From an uncultured Rickettsiales bacterium (lineage in GTDB: Bacteria > Pseudomonadota > Alphaproteobacteria > Rickettsiales > UBA998): 6,377 nt of DNA. Shown here one piece after another: positions 1 to 5,922 of this stretch (its first letter is position 1; each line of letters opens with the position of its first letter). A model generated the notes under the pieces. It saw nothing but the letters and a program-made list of their open reading frames with translations. It had not been told where the DNA came from and ran no database searches. The translations under genes and the position numbers were made by a program. The stretch is from contig CALJMC010000096.1 in the NCBI GenBank assembly GCA_937982385.1, positions 1 through 6,377 of the forward strand, written 5' to 3'.

Positions 1-882
1 GACATCACGCTGGCAATCATCGGTAAGCTCGGTACTGCAGGTGGTACAGGCTACGTGATTGAATATGCTGGTGACACCATCAAGAATCTTTCGATGGAAG
101 GTCGCATGACGGTCTGTAACATGTCAATTGAGGCAGGTGCGCGCGCAGGGCTTATCGCTCCTGATGAAACTACATTTGAATATATCAAAGGTCGTCCGAT
201 GGCTCCGAAAGGTGCTGAGTGGGATAAGGCTGAGGCATATTGGAAAAGCTTCACCACTGATGCAGATGCAGAATATGACGCAGTGATTGAGCTGAATGCA
301 GCCGACATCGCACCGCAAGTGACATGGGGCACTAGCCCGCAAGATGTACTTCCTATTACAGCGAATGTTCCAAACCCAGCCGATTTTGAGGGTGCAAATC
401 GTCAGAAGGGTGTGCAACGTTCACTCGATTATATGGGGCTCACCGCAGGTACACCGCTCGCAGAAGTACAGATTGATAAAGTATTTATCGGTTCATGCAC
501 CAACGGACGTATTGAAGATTTCCGCGCAGCTGCCGCCATCGCTAAGGGGCGTAAAATCGCAAGCAACATCAAGCTCGCCATGGTCGTGCCGGGTTCAGGC
601 TTGGTAAAAGAGCAAGCCGAAGCAGAAGGGCTACACACCGTATTCTTGGATGCAGGCTTCGAATGGCGCGAGCCAGGATGCTCCATGTGCCTAGCCATGA
701 ACGCCGATAAACTTGAGCCAGAGGAGCGTTGCGCCTCCACCTCAAATCGTAACTTTGAAGGTCGTCAAGGACGTGGTGGACGTACGCATCTAGTGTCACC
801 AGCAATGGCAGCAGCCGCAGCCATCACAGGTACACTCACAGACGTTCGTAATATTGATTCAGCCGAAAAAATGGCTAGCTAG
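1..882 (+). CDS. leuC: 3-isopropylmalate dehydratase large subunit, 5'-truncated by window edge
   Basis: Large subunit of isopropylmalate isomerase, which with LeuD converts 2-isopropylmalate to 3-isopropylmalate in leucine biosynthesis (cytoplasm). The reading frame is open from base 1, giving 293 residues; full LeuC is about 470, so roughly the first 175-180 are outside the window. The aconitase-family 4Fe-4S ligands are all present: Cys in IGSCTNGR (codon at 496) and the pair in PGCSMC (codons at 679 and 688), a spacing of 61 and 3 residues as expected. Also conserved are MEGRMTVCNMSIEAGARAG near the start of the fragment and NRNFEGRQG near the end. The stop at 880-882 lies 11 bases before leuD, and the leuD ribosome binding site overlaps it, so the two are co-transcribed. 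Intact as far as seen. The homocitrate or aconitase relatives are less likely because leuD follows directly. Confidence 0.97.
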   Translation, partial: DITLAIIGKLGTAGGTGYVIEYAGDTIKNLSMEGRMTVCNMSIEAGARAGLIAPDETTFEYIKGRPMAPKGAEWDKAEAYWKSFTTDADAEYDAVIELNAADIAPQVTWGTSPQDVLPITANVPNPADFEGANRQKGVQRSLDYMGLTAGTPLAEVQIDKVFIGSCTNGRIEDFRAAAAIAKGRKIASNIKLAMVVPGSGLVKEQAEAEGLHTVFLDAGFEWREPGCSMCLAMNADKLEPEERCASTSNRNFEGRQGRGGRTHLVSPAMAAAAAITGTLTDVRNIDSAEKMAS

Positions 883-893
883 GGAGAAAAACA

Positions 894-1505
894 ATGGAAA
901 AATTCGAAACACTCACAGGCATCGCCGCACCGCTTCCGATTCAAAATGTCGACACCGATATGATTATCCCGAAGCAGTTTCTCAAAACTATCAAACGCAC
1001 AGGGCTGTCTGAGGGATTGTTCTATGAAATGCGTTTCGAGGTGGATGGCACCCGCGTTGATGATTTCGTGCTGCATGTTGGGCCCTATACAGAAGCGAAA
1101 ATACTCGTATCAGGTGAGAATTTCGGGTGTGGTTCATCACGCGAGCATGCGCCGTGGGCATTGCTCGACTTCGGCATACGCTGCGTGATTGCACCAAGCT
1201 TCGCCGACATCTTCTATAATAACTGTTTCAAGAACGGTATTTTGCCGATTCGTCTACCACAAGACGAAGTGGACATCGTGATGGAACAAGCTGCCAACGG
1301 TCAAGAGCTTACCATCAACCTAGAAGAACAGCATATCGAGATGGAACACTCCCCCGCCATCAACTTCGAAGTAGAATCCTTCCGTAAACATTGCCTCATC
1401 AACGGACTAGATGACATCGGACTAACCATGCAAAAAACCGATGCGATTGATGAATTCGAAGCTGGTAATCGTGATGCTACGCCTTGGTTGTATGCTGGTT
1501 GGTAA
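894..1505 (+). CDS. leuD: 3-isopropylmalate dehydratase small subunit
   Basis: Small (swivel) subunit of isopropylmalate isomerase, partner of the LeuC encoded just upstream. It has 203 residues, the usual LeuD length. Family hallmarks are visible: NVDTDMIIPKQFLKT near residues 19-33, GENFGCGSSREHAPWALLDFG in the middle (substrate-specifying loop and strand), and SFADIFYNNCFKNGILPI. The start is fixed by a good Shine-Dalgarno, AGGGAG at 881-886, seven bases before the ATG. No leuB follows; a terminator hairpin lies 33 bases after the stop, so leuCD appears to be the end of its transcript. Regulation is not visible because the operon start is outside the window. Confidence 0.97.
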   Translation: MEKFETLTGIAAPLPIQNVDTDMIIPKQFLKTIKRTGLSEGLFYEMRFEVDGTRVDDFVLHVGPYTEAKILVSGENFGCGSSREHAPWALLDFGIRCVIAPSFADIFYNNCFKNGILPIRLPQDEVDIVMEQAANGQELTINLEEQHIEMEHSPAINFEVESFRKHCLINGLDDIGLTMQKTDAIDEFEAGNRDATPWLYAGW

Positions 1506-1537
1506 TGCTGTTTTCGTAATTGTTTAAATAAATACAA

Positions 1538-1574
1538 AAAACCCTCATCGCAACTTAATTGTGATGGGGGTTTT
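1538..1574. terminator. Bidirectional intrinsic terminator between leuD and the EF-hand gene
   Basis: A 16-bp stem (arms 1538-1553 and 1559-1574, two G-T wobbles, loop CTTAA) has a core of CCCTCATC paired with GATGGGGG. The arms end in runs of A on the left and T on the right, so the RNA of either strand has a U tract after the hairpin (TTTT at 1571-1574 on plus; A run 1536-1541 read as U on minus). It sits between two convergent stop codons (1505 and 1599) and can stop both transcripts. Confidence 0.9.
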
Positions 1575-1598
1575 AAAAATGTCTAATTTTTTGCGCTA

Positions 1599-2375
1599 CT
1601 AAGCACTAGCCGATATAGCTGATTCTACTAGATTGTCTACGTTTGCACTTGCTGTGTAGGCATCAATCGCTTGGGTGATGGCGTCAGAGACAGGTCTTGA
1701 GCTATCTTCATCTTCCTCGGCATCTTCTTCAGCGCCTGCCAACAATTCTGATATGCTTATGACACCATCTTCATTGGTATCTAGCTCGTCAAAAAGTTCA
1801 GCACTTGGCGGCGGAGGAGGTGGCGGAGGTCTGTCACCTTTTACTTCAGCAGATTCATCAGAACTTCCACTGCCTTTAAGCTCTTCAGCTGTAAGTTCAC
1901 CTTTGTTTTCGGTGTCTAGGCTTTCAAACTTAGCAATTGCTTGTTCTTCGCTCGCGAAGCCAGGGCGACCTGCCACAAATTCTTCTTTGCTCACTGTGCC
2001 GCTTTGATCAGCATCGAGCTTGGCAAAAATTTCTTCAGCAGATGGGCGTCCGCCACCCGGAGGTGGACCGCTTTGTGCTGATTCTGATTGTGTGAGTTCT
2101 AACAATGATGACAAGGTGGTGCTTGAGAGGCTGCTGCCAAGGTCTGACATGCTTGCTGCGGGGCGGTTATCTTCCATCCCTTTAGAAAGCTGAGCTTCGG
2201 TAACGCTACCTGTTTTGTTGGAATCGAGAGTGTCAAAGAGCTCTTGCGCTTGTGATTCGGTGGCACCTGTTGGGCGTCCATTAACGAATTCTTCTTTAGA
2301 GACTTTGCCGTTAGAATTGGCATCCATTCTACTAAATTGGCTTTGAGCTGCCGCCATACTTGATGCGATATTCAT
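1599..2375 (-). CDS. EF-hand calcium-binding protein with five EF loops and proline-rich linkers
   Basis: A 258-residue acidic protein built from EF-hand loops: residues 18-29 (DANSNGKVSKEE), 51-62 (DSNKTGSVTEAQ), 121-132 (DADQSGTVSKEE), 154-165 (DTENKGELTAEE) and 199-210 (DTNEDGVISISE). Loop 2 has Gln where the bidentate Glu/Asp (position 12) belongs, so it may bind weakly. Loops 1-2 and 3-4 form two homologous pairs sharing VSKEEFV.GRP, which points to internal duplication; loop 5 is single. Linkers are PPPGGGRP (104-111) and eight consecutive prolines (183-190); a cluster EEDAEEDED follows loop 5. There is no N-terminal hydrophobic segment, so it is cytoplasmic or exported by a non-Sec route. 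The layout recalls Rhizobium calsymin (paired EF-hands, no classical signal peptide), but function is unknown. The start is supported by AGGAT nine bases upstream on the minus strand (2385-2389). Convergent with leuD. Confidence 0.9.
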   Translation of the reverse strand: MNIASSMAAAQSQFSRMDANSNGKVSKEEFVNGRPTGATESQAQELFDTLDSNKTGSVTEAQLSKGMEDNRPAASMSDLGSSLSSTTLSSLLELTQSESAQSGPPPGGGRPSAEEIFAKLDADQSGTVSKEEFVAGRPGFASEEQAIAKFESLDTENKGELTAEELKGSGSSDESAEVKGDRPPPPPPPPSAELFDELDTNEDGVISISELLAGAEEDAEEDEDSSRPVSDAITQAIDAYTASANVDNLVESAISASA

Positions 2376-2463
2376 TCGTAATTAATCCTACGTGGCTTAT
2401 TTATTAAGCACCCATATTATCACATGGCAGGGTTTAGGAACAGGTAAAATGAGAATAAATATT

Positions 2464-2528
2464 ACATTCCGGTAATGTTGGGGCGCTGCTATGCGCAAAT
2501 ACATCGTATTTCCTCTTGCATAAAGAGG
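2464..2528. repeat. Cluster of four adjacent small inverted repeats
   Basis: In the 200-bp gap between the divergent EF-hand gene and the membrane-protein gene are four inverted repeats in a row: ACATT/AATGT (2464-2468, 2474-2478), GCGC/GCGC (2483-2486, 2493-2496), AAATAC/GTATTT (2497-2502, 2506-2511) and CCTCTT/AAGAGG (2512-2517, 2523-2528). The last three abut with no spare base. They could form a structured leader for the gene starting at 2576, a small RNA, or protein-binding sites; I see no match to a named riboswitch. The rest of the gap is AT-rich with no convincing promoter on either strand. Confidence 0.5.
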
Positions 2529-2575
2529 GTGGCCTCTGTAGTAGTTAATAAAAATTAATAATTATGGAAGTAAAT

Positions 2576-3058
2576 ATGTCTTTCACTCGTTTTATAGATA
2601 CTCAAAGCCCTATTGCGAAATATCTTGCGATGGCAGCGGTGGTGATAATGTTTCTGGCGGTGGTGAAGTTCGTCACGTCTGAGCCCGTCATTGAGACGCG
2701 CATAGTGAAGATTAATGGCAAGGCATATCACTATCAAATTCGTGAGGGCGAGGAGCAAGACACCCTGACCCATATGGTTAACACGTATAGTAATATGTTT
2801 GTTGCGAATAAAATGAATCAACACTGCAACTATCTCACGCTGCGTGATACCAATGAGCTGGATGCTAACACTGTCTCTTTTGGTGATGTTGTGGATGATA
2901 TGACGCAAAGCCACGAACAGTTCAAACAGCATATTGTGGAGATCAGATTCAAATCACTGAATGCGCGCTATGAATGTGACGCTATGGGGCGCGCTACCGT
3001 AGAGTATTATACCCACGCATCCCGCGCGATAGCGCTCGGGCTAAATATGGTGAAGTAG
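2576..3058 (+). CDS. Uncharacterised single-pass membrane protein
   Basis: I do not recognise this 160-residue protein. A single hydrophobic segment lies at about residues 13-33 (IAKYLAMAAVVIMFLAVVKF), with positive charge before it and at its end and no signal-peptidase site, so it looks like an N-terminal anchor with the remainder (about 125 residues) probably outside the inner membrane. That domain has two cysteines (84 and 134) that could form a disulfide, and mixed polar sequence suggesting an alpha/beta fold. An in-frame ATG at 2564 would add four residues, but it has no ribosome binding site, while the ATG at 2576 has GGAAG five bases upstream; I therefore use 2576. It is followed by a 44-base gap and then the mobilization genes. 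Whether it belongs to the chromosomal or the mobile part is not clear. Confidence 0.75.
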   Translation: MSFTRFIDTQSPIAKYLAMAAVVIMFLAVVKFVTSEPVIETRIVKINGKAYHYQIREGEEQDTLTHMVNTYSNMFVANKMNQHCNYLTLRDTNELDANTVSFGDVVDDMTQSHEQFKQHIVEIRFKSLNARYECDAMGRATVEYYTHASRAIALGLNMVK

Positions 3059-3084
3059 GAGCATGTTTTCAGCACGATAGCCCG
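3037..3084. repeat. Inverted repeat spanning the end of the membrane-protein gene
   Basis: CGGGCTA (3037-3043) and TAGCCCG (3078-3084) are perfect 7-bp arms around 34 bases that include the stop codon at 3056-3058. The left arm can alternatively pair locally with CCCG at 3021-3024. No T tract follows, so a standard intrinsic terminator is unlikely. It lies exactly between the membrane-protein gene and the mobilization operon. Confidence 0.35.
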
Positions 3085-3102
3085 TAACAGCATAATGAAA
3101 AA

Positions 3103-3231
3103 ATGGTGCACCTAAACTGTTCAGCTTCGAACGGTTTTGACGAGTTATTTGATACGCTAGACGATTGGGAAGAGCAACTAAAATATACTCCTATTGATGT
3201 CACGAAATTTCATGAGGAGCCAAGCCTATGA
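3103..3231 (+). CDS. Small 42-aa ORF at the head of the mobilization operon
   Basis: An ATG at 3103 opens a 42-residue frame ending in TGA at 3229-3231. The stop overlaps the start of the next gene in the arrangement CTATGAG (ATGA overlap), the usual sign of translational coupling, and the Shine-Dalgarno of that next gene (GAGGAG, 3214-3219) lies inside this frame. The peptide is acidic (FDELFDTLDDWEEQLKY in the middle) with one cysteine and no membrane segment. I do not recognise it. No clear Shine-Dalgarno precedes the ATG; a weak -10-like CATAAT at 3091-3096 would place the transcript start at the ATG itself, so a leaderless message is possible. The frame is closed by TAA at 3085-3087, so it is not an obvious remnant of a longer gene in this frame. 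Confidence 0.5.
   Translation: MVHLNCSASNGFDELFDTLDDWEEQLKYTPIDVTKFHEEPSL
3214..3219 (+). promoter_or_regulatory. Ribosome binding site of the mobC-like gene
   Basis: GAGGAG eight bases before the ATG at 3228. It lies inside the 42-aa frame, so translation of the small ORF would run over it and couple the two genes. Confidence 0.8.
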
Positions 3232-3674
3232 GTGGTTCTTCAATTCAAAGTGATATCTCTCTCAAGAGTAAATTCGCTGCGTCCTCTTGCATTCCTGAGA
3301 AACAGAAAAGTAACAAGAAACGCCCTGCTCCCTTATCCATACGTTTAACAGATGATGAGCGAGAGCGATTGGAAGAGATGGCTGCTGGTCAAGCTCTGAG
3401 TAGCTATATCAAAACAGTTCTTTTTAATGGTGAAACCGTGCAGCGTGGAAAACGCGGTGCGCAGACTATTAAGGACTATCAAAAGCTAGCCTTTGCACTA
3501 GGGCTTTTGGGAAAGCTCGGCACGTTCGCGACATTGAATAATCTGCTGGATGCATCGCAGGAACAGCGCGTTGATATGGATTCAGAAATGCGTGATGAAG
3601 TATTAAAGGCTTGCCAAAACATTCGTGTGATCCGCTGTAATTTGATCGCTGCCCTTGGCGTAAAAGTGGAGTAA
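3228..3674 (+). CDS. MobC-like relaxosome accessory protein (ribbon-helix-helix)
   Basis: A 148-residue basic protein placed directly before a relaxase. Residues 1-34 are a polar Ser/Lys-rich tail. Residues 35-66 (strand APLSIRLT, then helices with DDERERLEEMAAGQALSSYIKTVLF) match the ribbon-helix-helix pattern of MobC-type mobilization proteins, which bind oriT as dimers and help the relaxase open the strand at nic. The C-terminal part (about 82-146) is helical with a leucine-rich stretch (FALGLLGKLGTFATLNNLL) and resembles the MobC C-terminal region. The start is set by GAGGAG at 3214-3219. The stop at 3672-3674 is five bases before the relaxase start, and the relaxase Shine-Dalgarno overlaps it, so both are made from one message. 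Confidence 0.8.
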   Translation: MSGSSIQSDISLKSKFAASSCIPEKQKSNKKRPAPLSIRLTDDERERLEEMAAGQALSSYIKTVLFNGETVQRGKRGAQTIKDYQKLAFALGLLGKLGTFATLNNLLDASQEQRVDMDSEMRDEVLKACQNIRVIRCNLIAALGVKVE

Positions 3675-3679
3675 CAAGC

Positions 3680-4984
3680 ATGATTTTGGTAGGTAATCAA
3701 CGCGGTAATGGCAAAAACTTAGCCCTCCATTTGCTCAAGGATGACAATGAGCGGGTGGAGGTGCATGAGCTGCGTGGGTTTTGCTCAGATAATCTGGTGA
3801 GTGCTTTTAATGAAAGCTACGCCATGAGCCGTGCTACTAAATGTAAGCAACATTTATTCTCGCTTTCTCTTAGTCCTCCGAAAGATGCGGATGTGAGCAA
3901 TGATGATTTTGAGAATGCCATTGGTCAAGTTGAAGAGCGGCTTGGGCTTACTGGGCAGCCACGCGCTATCGTCTTTCACGAAAAGGAAGGACGCAGACAT
4001 TGCCATGCGGTGTGGTCGCGTATTGATACGGAAGAGATGAAAGCTATCCAACTGTCATTTTCGAAAAAGAAAATGCAGGAAGTCTCGCGCGATCTTTATT
4101 TGGAGCATGGCTGGAAAATGCCGCGCGGGTTGGTAAATAGCAAAGAGCGTGATCCACTTAATTTTACGCTAGCCGAATGGCAACAGTCTAAACGCGCAGG
4201 CAAAGATGCCAAAGTCATCAAAGCTGATTTTCAAGATGCATGGGCGATATCAGATTCTAAAGCAGCCTTCACGCATGCGCTGGCAGAGCGTGGCTATAAG
4301 CTGGCGCGTGGCGATAGACGCGGCTTTGTCGCAGTAGATCATAAGGGAGAGGTTTATCCTGTATCACGTTGGGCAAATATCAAAACCAAGCAAGTGAAAG
4401 AGCGTTTGGGTGATCTTGATGCAATGCCAACGGTTTCTGAAACCAAACAACAATTTGCACAAGAGATGCTGCACAAGATGGAAGAGTTCCAGCAGCAAGT
4501 TGAGCACGAGAAGCAAGAAAAGATGCACGAAGCAGCAAATCAGAAACAACATATTATGGCTGAGCAGAAAGCCAAACGTGATGCGCTCTCACATGCTTTA
4601 AAATTGCGTCAGCTTGAAGAAGCGCAAGAAAGACTGTTACGGCTCCGCAAAGGTTTACGCGGACTATTAGATCGTATTACAGGAGAACACAAACGCACGT
4701 TAGAAAGAAACGAGTTAGAGAGACAAAACTCTCTAGCGCGAGATAAGCAAAGCAAAAAAGAGTTGGTAACAAATCAGCTTGCAGAGCGTGAGCAGTTCAT
4801 CGCAAAACGCCAAGAGCAGCAGCAACATTATACCGAACAGAAAAAAGAACTGAATCAGGACGCTAAACAATTTGAGGCAATGAAAGATGATGCGGGTAAT
4901 AAAAATAGTCGTGATAACTTCATTAAAAAGAGACGCGCGGCAAGCCATGATGCTCAACCGCGCGGACCAACTTTGGAACATTAG
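3680..4984 (+). CDS. Relaxase / mobilization nuclease (MobA/VirD2-like)
   Basis: Conjugative relaxase that would nick one strand at oriT and pilot it into the recipient. It has 434 residues. The N-terminal domain (1 to about 120) shows family sequence: GNQRGNGKNLALHLL (5-19), VEVHELRGF (26-34), the helix with Tyr47 (FNESYAMSRATKCKQ) as a candidate catalytic tyrosine, and the metal-binding motif HEKEGRRHCHAVWSRID with His100, His107 and His109. A conserved middle block (LYLEHGWKMP, DPLNFTLAEWQQSKRAG, ERGYKLARGDRRGFVAVD) follows, about residues 140-222. From about 250 to 410 the protein is a Lys/Glu/Gln-rich coiled coil with no second enzymatic domain (no helicase or primase motifs). The start is supported by GGAG at 3668-3671, eight bases upstream. 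The tail is shorter than in some relatives I recall; no frameshift is seen. No type IV coupling protein or mating-pair genes are in the window, so it is probably mobilizable rather than self-transferring. Confidence 0.88.
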   Translation: MILVGNQRGNGKNLALHLLKDDNERVEVHELRGFCSDNLVSAFNESYAMSRATKCKQHLFSLSLSPPKDADVSNDDFENAIGQVEERLGLTGQPRAIVFHEKEGRRHCHAVWSRIDTEEMKAIQLSFSKKKMQEVSRDLYLEHGWKMPRGLVNSKERDPLNFTLAEWQQSKRAGKDAKVIKADFQDAWAISDSKAAFTHALAERGYKLARGDRRGFVAVDHKGEVYPVSRWANIKTKQVKERLGDLDAMPTVSETKQQFAQEMLHKMEEFQQQVEHEKQEKMHEAANQKQHIMAEQKAKRDALSHALKLRQLEEAQERLLRLRKGLRGLLDRITGEHKRTLERNELERQNSLARDKQSKKELVTNQLAEREQFIAKRQEQQQHYTEQKKELNQDAKQFEAMKDDAGNKNSRDNFIKKRRAASHDAQPRGPTLEH

Positions 4985-5006
4985 CGGTTACGAAAGCAAA
5001 CGCTAA
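4981..5006. terminator. Possible weak bidirectional hairpin between convergent stops
   Basis: TTAGCG (4981-4986) and CGCTAA (5001-5006) form a perfect 6-bp inverted repeat around 14 bases. The relaxase stop (TAG, 4982-4984) and the stop of the minus-strand gene (5003-5005) each lie inside an arm. It fits the only 18 bases between the two genes, but there is no real T tract on either strand, so termination would be weak. Confidence 0.3.
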
Positions 5007-5347
5007 AACAATGACATTTGTGCATTGTTTGGGTCAGCGATTCCAAATACAATTCGTGCCATTTGAATTGTTTCCTTTCCCTCGAAAATTGGCTTGTTCG
5101 TAGTGTTAAATGAGATGTTCCAACTAGCCCAGATTTTGAGTCCTGCTCCCTGATATGAAACGCTAACAGTATCACGGCAACCACTGCCGCCAGCAATTCC
5201 CAATTCATATTTGAGTGCTTTCGTTAATTGTTCATCTGTTAGTCCATGTTCGGCACGCTCTTTCCAACGTTTCTTTGCATTCGTGAAGCTATGAGTTGCG
5301 CGAAGAAATGCAGCCTTTTTATCTGCATCGGTTAATATGCGTTTCAT
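5003..5347 (-). CDS. Uncharacterised 114-aa protein coupled to ardA, C-terminal QMSLF
   Basis: I do not recognise the family. The N-terminal half (1-50) is helical and basic (DADKKAAFLRATHSFTNAKKRWKERAEHGLTDEQLTKALKYELG); the second half (55-105) looks like beta strands (TVSVSYQGAGLKIWASWNISF) followed by a helix (KETIQMARIVFGI). The last five residues, QMSLF (110-114), match the bacterial sliding-clamp (DnaN) binding consensus QL[S/D]LF except for Met for Leu. The ATG at 5347 has GGAGGG seven bases upstream, overlapping the ardA stop; a TTG at 5353 lies only one base from that site and is rejected as start. It is 12 bases downstream of ardA, so the two form one unit, which suggests a role on entry of the element, possibly antirestriction or anti-defence (inference). 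Confidence 0.8.
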   Translation of the reverse strand: MKRILTDADKKAAFLRATHSFTNAKKRWKERAEHGLTDEQLTKALKYELGIAGGSGCRDTVSVSYQGAGLKIWASWNISFNTTNKPIFEGKETIQMARIVFGIADPNNAQMSLF

Positions 5348-5359
5348 CTGCAATCCCTC

Positions 5360-5866
5360 CTACGCCATGCGGTAGATGTAATTGGTGCCATTCAAACGGA
5401 TTTCGCTGTAATCTATACCTAAGTCACGGGCGATAGCGTCATAATCCAAATAGAAGCGAATGCTCTCAGCTATTTCACCGAATAAACCCTCTTCAACGAA
5501 TTGCTCTGCAAGTTCTTTGAGGCTGTCTAATTCATATAGGTCAATGTCGAAGTCATCGGGGTCATCCGTTGCAGGGTCAAAGCTATAATGTGCTTCGCCA
5601 ACGGCTATGATTACTTTGATTTTCTGATCATCATCCCAATCTTCGCAAGCGGTAAAGTAGTCGCCAAAATTTCCTTGGTGTACGCTGAGCGCTTTAAAGA
5701 GGCTGCAATCTAACTCATCTCCATCAATGAACTGGATTTCATATTCTTCCACTTCATCGCCATAGTCATTGCGATTTGCATGAGCTTTATTTTGGTATTC
5801 CTCAACGCTCTCAAAGTAAAAGCCGCTTGCTGAAATATCATAAGGCTGTGCATGTAATTGTGTCAT
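5360..5866 (-). CDS. ardA: Antirestriction protein ArdA
   Basis: DNA-mimic protein that inhibits type I restriction-modification enzymes and is typically carried near the transfer origin of conjugative and mobilizable elements. It has 168 residues, the usual length for the family. It is strongly acidic (41 Asp/Glu against 10 Lys/Arg, net about -31), as expected for a mimic of the DNA backbone. The C-terminal block LYELDSLKELAEQFVEEGLFGEIAESIRFYLDYDAIARDLG (110-150) is the recognisable ArdA signature region, followed by a tyrosine-rich end (NYIYRMA). The start is the ATG at 5866, with AGGA nine bases upstream on the minus strand. The downstream 114-aa gene uses a ribosome binding site that overlaps the ardA stop codon (TAGGAGGG). 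A candidate oriT lies upstream. Confidence 0.9.
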   Translation of the reverse strand: MTQLHAQPYDISASGFYFESVEEYQNKAHANRNDYGDEVEEYEIQFIDGDELDCSLFKALSVHQGNFGDYFTACEDWDDDQKIKVIIAVGEAHYSFDPATDDPDDFDIDLYELDSLKELAEQFVEEGLFGEIAESIRFYLDYDAIARDLGIDYSEIRLNGTNYIYRMA

Positions 5867-5900
5867 GTTTCTGATTCCTATTTACTCGGTTTACAGAGCA

Positions 5901-5913
5901 ACGCTTTTTGCGT
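5901..5913. repeat. Small hairpin upstream of ardA
   Basis: ACGC (5901-5904) and GCGT (5910-5913) around five T residues, 35-47 bases before the ardA start. It would lie in the ardA leader if transcription starts upstream of it. Short, so it may be chance. Confidence 0.25.
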
Positions 5914-5922
5914 CGCATCTGA

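Noticed and set aside
1675..2007. 110-aa plus-strand frame rich in Ser and Gly
   Set aside because: It is the antisense of the EF-hand gene; its Gly run is the mirror of the octaproline codons, and it has no ribosome binding site or family resemblance.
2395..2450. Minus-strand -10-like GATAAT/TAATAT before the EF-hand gene
   Set aside because: No -35 element at an acceptable distance could be paired with it; too weak to list as a promoter.
2564..2575. ATG at 2564 as start of the membrane protein
   Set aside because: No ribosome binding site, whereas GGAAG lies five bases before the ATG at 2576.
2555..2932. 125-aa minus-strand frame
   Set aside because: Shadow of the membrane-protein gene, which has the better start signal, a clear membrane segment and a plausible composition.
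3037..3084. Inverted repeat as an intrinsic terminator
   Set aside because: The loop is 34 bases and no T run follows on either strand.
3103..3674. 42-aa ORF plus ribbon-helix-helix protein as a toxin-antitoxin pair
   Set aside because: The ribbon-helix-helix protein has the MobC arrangement and is directly followed by a relaxase, and the small peptide resembles no toxin I know.
5348..5353. TTG start for the 114-aa gene
   Set aside because: It lies one base from the GGAGGG site; the ATG at 5347 has the proper seven-base spacing.
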